Shown here in pieces: positions 34,735 to 42,423 of a stretch of 64,000 bases of DNA. The stretch lies in the NCBI GenBank assembly GCA_947652605.1, contig OX393577.1:26787466-26851465 (forward strand), in the 5' to 3' direction. Numbering within the stretch: position 1 is the first letter of the stretch; each line of letters begins with the position of its first letter. Below the pieces are notes generated by a model. It searched no databases. It had not been told where the DNA came from and worked only from the letters and a program-made list of their open reading frames with translations. The DNA is from Elmis aenea (lineage: Eukaryota > Arthropoda > Insecta > Coleoptera > Elmidae). Both the position numbers and the translations under genes were made by a program.

Positions 34735-34786
34735 TGCGCTACTCGCCGCGCTTCTCGCCGCGCTACTCGCCGCGCTTCTCGCCAGG
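34735..34786. repeat. 12-bp minisatellite in left Harbinger end
   Basis: About four units of CTCGCCGCGCTT with T/A alternation. GC-rich. The matching array in the right end (41047-41130) has about six or seven units. Confidence 0.75.
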
Positions 34787-34798
34787 TGTTACCGCCTA

Positions 34799-34856
34799 CC
34801 GCTATTGGCTAACGGCCAATAGCGGCTCGGCATCACTGCAGCCCCCCCTATATAAG
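34799..34856 (+). promoter_or_regulatory. gypsy LTR promoter: CCAAT palindrome and TATA
   Basis: CCGCTATTGGC and GCCAATAGCGG (11-bp arms, 5-base loop, 34799-34825) place a CCAAT/ATTGG pair head to head, followed 23 bases later by TATATAAG (34849-34856). Transcription should start about 25-30 bases further on, near AGCAGAGTCAGTG. Confidence 0.75.
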
Positions 34857-34938
34857 CCGAGAACCAAGCTAGCAGAGTCAGTGTCTCTTAAACCACATAA
34901 CTAGTTCTTTCTGACTAATTACTTAAGAGCGCTCGAGA

Positions 34939-34978
34939 CTGTGCATTACAGCGGAGTACGCAATGCAGTAATGCACAG
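34939..34978 (+). promoter_or_regulatory. Stem-loop in the LTR transcript leader
   Basis: CTGTGCATTAC (34939-34949) pairs perfectly with GTAATGCACAG (34968-34978) around an 18-base loop. It lies downstream of the expected transcription start, so it would form in the RNA. Repeated in the 3' LTR. Confidence 0.6.
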
Positions 34979-35122
34979 CTCTCGGCAGAGTTCGAAATTA
35001 CGCTGACGTCAAGTGATGCCAACCCGCATCAGTTAATCTACGCTTCCGTCCAGTGATACCAACCCGGTATCAATTTGTCGCCACAACGTGGGGCCATTTT
35101 TGCAACGGACGTTGCAAGACCC

Positions 35123-36007
35123 ATGAAGACAAGATCTCAAGCCGAGGCAACCATAACCAACATGACGGACGAAACCATCACAACACCGCCTACCGACATC
35201 GCAGCCGCAGCTACCGCTGCGCTCACCGACGCACAACCACCGACGACATCAAACTCCCTTCTGGAGGAGGGTAACCTCCAGTGGCGCCCATTCATTAATG
35301 CACTTCAAACTGCACTACAAACGCAGCCCACCACCTACCCAGCACCAGAAGCCTTCCGTGGCACGAGGCTGGAAGATCCTCGAGCCTTCGTGAAGCAACT
35401 CGAGGCTTTCTTTGCGAAACAACGTATCCAAGATGACGAAGAAAAAACACAGATGGCCGCTCGCCACCTCGACGGTGACGCCCGCCGCTGGTGGCGTCCG
35501 TTCGAAGGATGCGGCTTCACATTCGCGGACTTCCAGTCCATGCTGGAGGACAAATATGACGCACCGGCAGCCCGTCACTCCCTAAGGACTGAGCTCCATA
35601 CAAAGGAGCAATCAGCCACGCAGCCAGTCGCCACCTTCATTGCAGACAAGGTACGAATATCCCGGAGAATCTCTCCGAGCATGCCGCCCACCGAGCTGGT
35701 GGAAATCATCAAACAACTCGTTCGACCAAACTACCGCCCATTCCTCTCTCGGGATGCAATTCCCGACATACGTACGCTAATTCGGCTAGCAAATGAGCTG
35801 GAAGAACAGCTCAAGGAGACCCCACCACTCAAACCTCCGGAGAGAATCAACAGACCGCCACAACCGCCTGCCAGTCAACAACCAATCCCACGATGCCACT
35901 ACTGCCCCGCCCGACACTGGCACCGCGATTGCCCGTACTCACCATACTCGGGAAACGAGCGTGGGACCGGCGTGCTACCCCCTCCACCGCCGTTCGACCG
36001 GTCCTGA
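35123..36007 (+). CDS. gag: gypsy Gag
   Basis: 294 residues from ATG 35123 (the frame is open upstream to the LTR but without another ATG). Domains: an N-terminal Thr/Ala-rich stretch; a retrotransposon Gag core with PEAFRGTRLEDPRAFVKQLE, ARHLDGDARRWW and MLEDKYD; a central helical region; and a CCHC zinc knuckle CHYCPARHWHRDC near residue 270. It would form the particle and bind genomic RNA in the cytoplasm. The end overlaps pol by 115 bases and contains a -1 frameshift signal (35950). No internal stop, so Gag itself is intact. Confidence 0.92.
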   Translation: MKTRSQAEATITNMTDETITTPPTDIAAAATAALTDAQPPTTSNSLLEEGNLQWRPFINALQTALQTQPTTYPAPEAFRGTRLEDPRAFVKQLEAFFAKQRIQDDEEKTQMAARHLDGDARRWWRPFEGCGFTFADFQSMLEDKYDAPAARHSLRTELHTKEQSATQPVATFIADKVRISRRISPSMPPTELVEIIKQLVRPNYRPFLSRDAIPDIRTLIRLANELEEQLKETPPLKPPERINRPPQPPASQQPIPRCHYCPARHWHRDCPYSPYSGNERGTGVLPPPPPFDRS

Positions 36008-38859
36008 ACCACTTGGCCGTAGGCCATCTCCCAAAGATCGCAGTGCAGCTCCAGGACCACCTCATACACGCGCTAGTCGACTCTGCCGCTAGCCACAGCT
36101 TCATCCGTCCAGAGCTCGCACCACCGACAACACCCACTCCAGGCCTTACCGTCCGACTCGGCGACGCCCACACTAACCTCTCGGTGTCCGGACGGACCAC
36201 GGTTAGTTTCACCGCCGACCAACACAGCTACACAGCCCAGTGCCTCGTCGCCCCGACACTACGGGAACCACTCATACTGGGCTGTGACTGGCTGACTCAG
36301 CAACGGGCTACCATGGACTTCGGGCGACGGAGCATATACTTCGCCGCCACCGGGCAGACGATCGGCTGGACGGCCGACGCTCCCACACCCAAGTACTCTG
36401 CTGAACCAAGGTCGACGCCATCCACAGATCCCGATCTCACGCACCACTTCCCGGGTGAGCATCACGCCGCATTTTTGGATCTGTTGGATCGCCACGAGTC
36501 TGTCTTCCGCAACCGCGGTCCGCCGACGGCATCTACGACGCACGTCATTCCACTCCGGGAGAAACGGCCGTTCCGGCTGGCGAATTACCGCTACTCGCCA
36601 GACAAAAAGCGTGCCATCGCCGCCCAGGTGGAGGAAATGTTGGCCGAGGGAGTCATCGAGCCGAGCACGTCCGAGTATAACTCTCCCGTGGTTTTGGTTA
36701 AGAAGAAAGATGGCAGCGACCGCTTTTGCATCGACTACCGCCGTCTTAACCAACACACCATGGACGAACATGCGCCCCTCCCGCTGATCACGGACACCCT
36801 CCGCGACCTGGGCCAAGCTAAGATATTCACCACTCTAGACCTCCGGGCCGGATACTGGCAAGTACCCCTGGCCTCCTCGTCCAAGCACTTGACAGCATTT
36901 TCCACGCCAGACGGGTCCACCTACCAATTTACCGTTATGCCGTTCGGTCTGAAGAACGCGCCGGCCCGCTTCCAGAAATTAATGGCGCAGCAGGTGCTCC
37001 GCGGAATACAAAATGACTTCACGCTGGCCTACCTGGATGACATCGTCATCTACTCGCAAACATGGACCGAGCACTTGGAACATCTGCAACAGGTACTCGC
37101 GCGCCTACAGCATCATGGCTTACGGTGCGCTCTCCGGAAGTGTCAATTCGGTGCGGACCACATCGAGTACTTAGGCCATATGATTACGGCGAACAACAAC
37201 CAGCCGCTTCCAATCCATGTGCACAAGATCCGATCCTCGACCCGTCCGACCACTCGCAAACAACTACGGTCATTTCTGGGTACGTGCAACTGGCTACGGG
37301 AGTACTTAGATCATTTCGCCGAGCTCGCTGCCCCGCTAACTAACCTCCTACGGACGACCAGTCGCTTCAAATGGGACACCACCGCCGACAAAGCTTTCCA
37401 GGCCATCCAAGCCTCCCTCGCGAAACCACTTCACCTCCACCGTCCAGACCCGTCGCAACCCTACTTCTTACAAACCGACGCAAGCAAGCTAGGAATTGCG
37501 GCGGTACTGTATCAACAGGATCCAGGGAGCGAGCAGAAAAAGGTAATATCCTTCTCCAGCGCCCGACTGAATTCCGCCGAGGCCAACTATCATGCGAATG
37601 AACAAGAGTGTCTTGCGGTCATATGGGCCATCCGTCGTTATCGGCCGTATCTCGAGGACAAGCCCTTCACCTTACGAACCGACAGCCGAGCCCTCACTTG
37701 GCTCAATCAAACCAAGGATGAACGGTCCAAACTCACTCGTTGGGCCCTACTCCTCCAGGAGTTCAGCTTCGCCATCGAACACTGCCCAGGCCGCCTCAAC
37801 GAACTTCCAGATGCGCTGTCCCGACTTCCGGACGACATCCCCGTCGAGCCCGTCGACGATGTCACTCGGCTGCTTCCGCCGCAGTTAACGATCCTTGACG
37901 GCACCGACCTACCCATTGCCGTCAAGGAAGCGCAACGACAAGACGCCGGGATCCAGCGCCTCATCACGAGATGGACGAACACAGCGAATCACGGACCGCA
38001 GCAACCAGGTGACGCCGGCCTCCTGCAGGCCTACCGCGTCCATGATGACTTTCTGTGGCACCGGCACCCTGATGGAGACCAACTAGTCGTGCCTGATCCG
38101 TTGCACTTACGAGTGTTGCACCAGTACCACGACTCGCCCACGGCAGGACACCCGGGCCGCGACGAAACCCGACGGGCAATAATGCAACACTATTATTGGC
38201 CCCGTCTACCATCCATCGTCCACCGCTACGTCCGCCAATGTCTTTTGTGCGCCGCCGTCAAAAGAGGGCCAGTGCAAGCTCCAGCCCCGCTAACCGCACA
38301 CCGAATACGAAAACCGTGGGATGTCATCTCGGTCGATTTTATGGGCCCATACCCGCTATCCGCCGATCATAACCGCTTCGTGATCGTGGCCACTGATCTC
38401 TTTTCCCGTTGGGTCGAGGCCAAGGCGGTTCCAAACATCACCACGTCGCCCACACTAGTCTTCCTGGAACGCGAAGTCTTCGCTCGATTTGGGTATCCCA
38501 GGGCCATACTCACGGATAACGGGCCGCAATTTACCAGCCTCGCTTGGGACGCCGCGCTTGCCCGCTGGGGAATACAACACTGGTCCACCCCTCTTTATCA
38601 CCCACGTGCCAACCCCGTTGAACGACGAAACCAAGAACTGAAGAAAGGCATCCGCACCAGGCTCCTACGACAAAATCCGCAGCACTGGGACCGCTGTATT
38701 CCCGAGGTACTATTCAACCTCCGAAACGAGCTAACGCCGCCACCGGAGTTACGCCCAGCCACGCTCTCATGGGTTACGACCTGCCTCGACCCGGGGACTG
38801 GAACATCGCCGCACCAGGTCAGCCGACCGTCCCTCGAGAACAACGAATCCGGAACATAA
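35893..38859 (+). CDS. pol: gypsy Pol: protease, RT, RNase H, integrase
   Basis: In the -1 frame relative to Gag and probably made as a Gag-Pol fusion by frameshifting at 35950 rather than from its own ATG. Residues counted from 35893: aspartic protease VDSAASHSFI (~62); RT with DYRRLN, MPFGLKNAPARFQ and the YLDD catalytic box (~380); RNase H TDASKLG (~528); integrase HHCC finger, then the three acidic residues in VDFMGPY (~814), TDNGPQF (~873) and VERRNQ (~909). At about 38766 one base has been lost: the integrase tail (MGYDLPRPGDW...) continues in another frame at 38769-39137. All catalytic residues precede the break, but the DNA-binding tail is cut off. Confidence 0.93.
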   Translation: MPLLPRPTLAPRLPVLTILGKRAWDRRATPSTAVRPVLNHLAVGHLPKIAVQLQDHLIHALVDSAASHSFIRPELAPPTTPTPGLTVRLGDAHTNLSVSGRTTVSFTADQHSYTAQCLVAPTLREPLILGCDWLTQQRATMDFGRRSIYFAATGQTIGWTADAPTPKYSAEPRSTPSTDPDLTHHFPGEHHAAFLDLLDRHESVFRNRGPPTASTTHVIPLREKRPFRLANYRYSPDKKRAIAAQVEEMLAEGVIEPSTSEYNSPVVLVKKKDGSDRFCIDYRRLNQHTMDEHAPLPLITDTLRDLGQAKIFTTLDLRAGYWQVPLASSSKHLTAFSTPDGSTYQFTVMPFGLKNAPARFQKLMAQQVLRGIQNDFTLAYLDDIVIYSQTWTEHLEHLQQVLARLQHHGLRCALRKCQFGADHIEYLGHMITANNNQPLPIHVHKIRSSTRPTTRKQLRSFLGTCNWLREYLDHFAELAAPLTNLLRTTSRFKWDTTADKAFQAIQASLAKPLHLHRPDPSQPYFLQTDASKLGIAAVLYQQDPGSEQKKVISFSSARLNSAEANYHANEQECLAVIWAIRRYRPYLEDKPFTLRTDSRALTWLNQTKDERSKLTRWALLLQEFSFAIEHCPGRLNELPDALSRLPDDIPVEPVDDVTRLLPPQLTILDGTDLPIAVKEAQRQDAGIQRLITRWTNTANHGPQQPGDAGLLQAYRVHDDFLWHRHPDGDQLVVPDPLHLRVLHQYHDSPTAGHPGRDETRRAIMQHYYWPRLPSIVHRYVRQCLLCAAVKRGPVQAPAPLTAHRIRKPWDVISVDFMGPYPLSADHNRFVIVATDLFSRWVEAKAVPNITTSPTLVFLEREVFARFGYPRAILTDNGPQFTSLAWDAALARWGIQHWSTPLYHPRANPVERRNQELKKGIRTRLLRQNPQHWDRCIPEVLFNLRNELTPPPELRPATLSWVTTCLDPGTGTSPHQVSRPSLENNESGT
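35950..36004 (+). promoter_or_regulatory. Programmed -1 frameshift site, gag to pol
   Basis: The heptamer GGGAAAC lies in the Gag frame as G GGA AAC, the canonical X XXY YYZ phase. After a 7-base spacer (35957-35963) comes GGACCGG (35964-35970), which pairs perfectly with CCGGTCC (35998-36004); the Gag stop TGA follows directly. A -1 slip enters the pol frame at K-R-A-W-D. Spacing and phase match known retroviral-type sites. Confidence 0.8.
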
Positions 38860-39137
38860 ACCGCTACCAACACCGGTACCGCCAGCGGTACATCCAACCA
38901 GCAGCACCAGTCCGTCCGTTCCCACCTGGCGCCGCTGTCTTAACCCGCGAGTACAGCAGAAGCCTAAACCAACCACGTTGGACCGGACCACACGTCGTGC
39001 TCGAAGCTGCATCCCCACACATCTATTGGGTCGACCGCGAGGGGCTACCGACGAAAATCCATTACGACAACATGCGCCCAGCACCACCGCCTAGGCCACC
39101 ACCTCCGGGACCAGCCGCCCCGCCAGAACGCGAGTGA
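38769..39137 (+). pseudogene. gypsy integrase C-terminal tail, out of frame
   Basis: 122 residues: MGYDLPRPGDWN, a basic RNINRYQHRYRQRY stretch, an SH3-like part (RWTGPHVVLEAASPHIYWVD...) and a Pro-rich end. It is the direct continuation of Pol, displaced by -1. It has its own ATG but that is just the Met of the L-M-G-x motif. Confidence 0.85.
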
Positions 39138-39165
39138 TGGACCGCCTTTATTTGTTCGTTGCTTA

Positions 39166-39245
39166 CCATACTTGCAAATTCTTATTGTACATAATTGCCA
39201 TACTTGCGAATTCCTATTGTATATAAATGCCATACTTGTAAATGT
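39166..39245 (+). repeat. Three ~33-bp repeats in gypsy 3' UTR
   Basis: CCATACTTGCAAATTCTTAT and two variants repeat in tandem, followed by AATAAAAAT and then a short G-run (AGGGGGG, 39293-39299) that should be the polypurine tract directly before the 3' LTR. Confidence 0.65.
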
Positions 39246-39299
39246 TACGTGAATAAAAATAACTGTCCTCTGTGCGCTTGGCCCTTTACGACAGGGGGG

Positions 39300-39585
39300 T
39301 GTTACCGCCTACCGCTATTGGCTAACGGCCAATAGCGGCTCGGCATCACTGCAGCCCCCCCTATATAAGCCGAGAACCAAGCTAGCAGAGTCAGTGTCTC
39401 TTAAACCACATAACTAGTTCTTTCTGACTAATTACTTAAGAGCGCTCGAGACTGTGCATTACAGCGGAGTACGCAATGCAGTAATGCACAGCTCTCGGCA
39501 GAGTTCGAAATTACGCTGACGCCAAGTGATGCCAACCCGCATCAGTTAATCTACGCTTCCGTCCAGTGATACCAACCCGGTATCA
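39300..39585 (+). repeat. 3' LTR of the gypsy element
   Basis: 286 bp, one difference from the 5' LTR, followed by target duplication CAGG. Confidence 0.95.
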
Positions 39586-39900
39586 CAGGATGCTAGCCGC
39601 GATGCTGGCTGGGATGTTCGCACCTCGCTATTCGTATCTGGCCAAGCAAATATTCAAACAAATCACGGTTTATGTCAGTTTACGTTTTCAAGTTCATATT
39701 TTATTAAAATGTTTACTACGAGTTCTGATAGTGATAGTGAATTATTGACAAGTAATGCCGTCAAGTTGTGACGATCTGTCGAGCGGTTTTTTTGGGGTTG
39801 GTTGTAGATGTTCTTCACAATTTGTTAATGATCAATATAAACGAATAATGTTGAAATCTGTTTAATAATACTAATAATAATAATAATAATAAATTTTTAT

Positions 39901-40936
39901 TTATATTTTAGATAATTTTACATTAATATGATAATGCTTATATTTATTTTTACATATTCTTTTAAATGGTTCTAACCCTTTGTACAACACAGAGCTCCGA
40001 AAAGTCCCTCCGTCACTCTGTTTACCATATGCTCCCACTTCAACGAAAATAAATTTACAATTGGCGTCGCTAACTGCTTGTAAAACAATTGAAAAGTATT
40101 GTTTGTAATTATAAAACATAGATCCTGTTTGAGCTGGACATTTCACTCGCACATGCTTCCCATCGATTGCACCAAGACAGTTAGGAAACCCCCATTTTTG
40201 AAAGAAAGTGTTTGCAATGTTTTTAAATGTATCTTGAGTCGGTGGTTTCATATGCAGTGATTGTAAAATTTCCCACAATAATTGGGTCATCTCTGCAATT
40301 ATGCTAGCAACAGTACTAGTCACCATTCTAAATGAAAACGCAAGACTTCTAAACGAGTTTCCTGTTGCTAGAAACCTGTCAAGGAAACTTAAGTTAATTT
40401 CTAGTAATATGCATCCGTTTTAAATCTTTTTATGCTGTATTTTAATGATTACATTATTTTAGACAATAAGCCTTTGGATATTACTCTAATAATTAGAATA
40501 ATTGCCATAGGCTTTTTGTTTTAGTCGAACAAGCTAAAAAGACATGGAAAATGTTAAGGCAGCAGTTTAAAGTTCATATTTGATATGCCCAAGTTGACTA
40601 TACATTTAATATTAATTCTTACCTGATTGTTACTACCAGCCTTTCTTCAACACTAATTGGTTGTGTGTGCAAGTTGGTGTACACCTTCTGAATTTTGGGT
40701 TCTATTAACTCTAAAATATAATTGAATGTTGCTTGAGACATCCTTAGGTATTCATAAAATCTATCCGAATAATGTTTTAGTTCTTCATACAAATGATAAA
40801 ATTCACCAAGTTTGGTGCGTTTTTTATTTATAGGATGCACACTGCATTCTCTAACTTTTCTATTGGAAAGTAACCACCACTTGACGGCATTACTTGTCAA
40901 TAATTCACTATCACTATCAGAACTCGTAGTAAACAT
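39901..40936 (-). pseudogene. Harbinger transposase, spliced, C-terminally truncated
   Basis: Two exons on the minus strand, 40936-40623 and 40375-39901, joined across a CAG|GTAAGA donor and a TTGACAG acceptor; together exactly 263 codons. Exon 1 starts MFTTSSDSDSELL and includes the helical YEYLRMSQATFNYILELI region. The junction gives VVTIR|FLATGNSFRSLAFSFR, as expected in the family. Exon 2 carries the DDE_4 block with the first catalytic Asp in LGAIDGKHV, PAQTGSMFYNYKQYFSIV and AYGKQSDGGTFR (second Asp). After SSVLYKGLEPF the sequence becomes Lys/Tyr-rich and stops, so the final acidic residue is missing. DDE transposase of the PIF/Harbinger type, inactive. Confidence 0.88.
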
Positions 40937-41046
40937 TTTAATAAAATATGAACTTGAAAACGCAAACTGACATAAACCGTGATTTGTTTGAATATTTGCT
41001 TGGCCAGATACGAATAACGAGGTGCGAACATCCCAGCCAGCATCGC
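40880..41046. repeat. Right copy of Harbinger end duplication
   Basis: About 170 bp that is repeated inverted at 39590-39772. It contains the ATG and the first ~20 codons of the transposase, so the left end of the element encodes the same MFTTSSDSDSELLTSNAVK on the plus strand before a stop. Confidence 0.85.
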
Positions 41047-41130
41047 GGCTAGCATCCTGGCGAGAAGCGCGGCGAGTAGCGCGGCGAGAAGCGCGGCGAG
41101 AAGCGCGGCGAGAAGCGCAGCGAGAAGCGC
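41047..41130. repeat. 12-bp minisatellite in right Harbinger end
   Basis: Six to seven units of AAGCGCGGCGAG. It creates a false Arg/Glu/Ala-rich frame. Confidence 0.8.
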
Positions 41131-41392
41131 AGCCTCACTATGTACGTGCCCTTATGCATAACAACGCGCTTGCCTATTGTAGAATACGTGCCAAATATAA
41201 ATGTTGTAGGTCAAAGCGTTCTTGATTTATCAATAAAACAACAATTTTTCATCCCCTCTTCATGGGGCTGTAACTTAGCAACGATGCAACTTTCTATAAA
41301 ACATGATGGGCTAAATCGTCCTATTTTCCAATGTAGATTCACCAGTAGAAATTATGCTACATCGTTCAGAAACACCCTGTATATTACTAGGC

Positions 41393-41692
41393 GATTTACC
41401 CGGCATTGCACGGGTGATTACCATTCTCTTTCATGAATCACAGACTACTCGCGTTACGCGCTCGCTCCCGGCGGACGTTCTCAGACGTTCAAATTACAGA
41501 CTACTCGCGCTCCGCGCTCGCGCTCGGCGGACGTTTCCGGCCGTTCCCAGGCATTTCCGGCCATTCTTTATACGACGTTTGATCCGTTAGGTCCCAAATA
41601 GTAACTGTGCAAAATTTGGTCCCGATCGGTCAACGGACCTAGAATTCTATAGCGAACAAACAAACAAACACACAAACAAACAAGCTCTTTTA
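41393..41692 (+). repeat. RTE/SINE-like retroposon fragment
   Basis: Begins GGCGATTTACCCGGCATTGC, contains two CGCTCGCGCT-like GC-rich blocks, then TGGTCCCGATCGGTCAACGG and a CAAACAAACAAACACAC tail leading to CTCTTTTATATA. This 3' organisation is common in arthropod RTE-derived SINEs (family knowledge). No coding. Confidence 0.55.
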
Positions 41693-41954
41693 TATACCGG
41701 GTGTAACTGAAATCAGGATCACCCCTTTTTTTTCTTTAGTTTTGAATTTAGACAAATGAAATTTTAGACATGTAACATTTGCAAAAAAACTGGATTATTT
41801 GAACATAGGTACACTTTTGTTTCACTTCCGGTTTCGCCGGAAATGACCATAACTTTGTTATTTTAAATGGAACACCCTGTATATTTTTACATTTTTGGAA
41901 AGAGGAAACGATTTTGGATACAACTGTACCATTTTGGTTAATTTTTTTAACCTC

Positions 41955-42186
41955 TGTTTGCGGTTTGATTTGTTTTGTGACATTGGCTGTACCACGGGGT
42001 GGAGGGGTGGTTTTGTTGACTGTAAGCAGTGAATGAGTACCGCCAGCGAAGTGCAGTCGAATGTCTGAACGCTAGCAAGTAGTAGTAAGATTGTAACATC
42101 AAATGTACAGCAGCTAATAAAGTTTAATTATACAGTCCACTGTTATTATGAAATAGAAAATCGGCGAACCGGTGCACTACAAAACA
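41955..42186 (+). repeat. 5' LTR of BEL/Pao element
   Basis: 232 bp; contains AATAAAG as a likely polyadenylation signal (about 42116). Differs from the 3' LTR only at GTGCAGTCG versus GTGCTGTCG. Confidence 0.95.
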
Positions 42187-42423
42187 TGGTCCATTCGACC
42201 CGATGAAACAAACACTGAAAATATCGAAGTTCACAAAAAACGCAACCACGTGATCAGCTTCAGTCGGCAGTCGGCAAGCAGCAAGCACAGACAGGTTAGT
42301 CACCATCCTTTCCCTACAACCAACTTACTCGTTTTTATATCTCACTCGCACGCGTTTAATGCATTTATTGCTTGGAAAATTGTAGTTTGAGATTGTTATC
42401 AATTAATTCATAAACAAAGTAAA

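Larger units (their letters stand above)
34787..35072 (+). repeat. 5' LTR of the gypsy element
   Basis: 286 bp, TG...CA ended. Contains a hairpin over a CCAAT box, a TATA box and a stem-loop in the probable R region. It differs from the 3' LTR at one base (GACGTCAAG here, GACGCCAAG there). Confidence 0.95.
34787..39585 (+). mobile_element. Ty3/gypsy LTR retrotransposon, GC-rich
   Basis: Two 286-bp LTRs (TGTTACC...GGTATCA) differing at one position, flanked by a 4-bp duplication CAGG (34783-34786, 39586-39589). Order is gag, protease, RT, RNase H, integrase. Its coding DNA is far more GC-rich than the surrounding AT-rich DNA. Integrase is frameshifted near 38766, so this copy is probably not autonomous although it inserted recently. 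No envelope-like frame. Confidence 0.95.
34708..41151 (-). mobile_element. PIF/Harbinger element, split by a gypsy element
   Basis: Ends GGGCACGTAC and GTACGTGCCC. The left end region (34708-34786 plus 39590-39772) is an inverted copy of the right end region (40880-41151), including the start of the transposase gene and a 12-bp minisatellite. Inside it is a spliced Harbinger transposase gene on the minus strand that lost its C-terminal half. The gypsy element at 34787-39585 interrupts the left end. The flanking bases are TTATGCATAA on both sides, in inverted-palindrome context. Confidence 0.82.
32732..41379. mobile_element. Outermost foldback of the 32.7-41.4 kb nest
   Basis: Arms 33885-34110 and 41153-41379 are inverted copies (about 225 bp). 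The ends are CAGGGTGTTTCTGAACG and CGTTCAGAAACACCCTG with TA outside. A hAT (32735-33879) interrupts the left end, leaving only CAG of the first arm before it. The arms meet conceptually at TTATGCATAA, so the uninterrupted element would have been a near-perfect palindrome of about 460 bp. Everything between 34113 and 41151 was inserted later. Confidence 0.85.

Noticed and set aside
38750..38780. Second programmed frameshift in gypsy pol
   Set aside because: No slippery heptamer in phase; a simple one-base loss explains it.
41022..41225. Arg/Glu/Ala-rich frame
   Set aside because: Translation of a 12-bp minisatellite in a transposon end.
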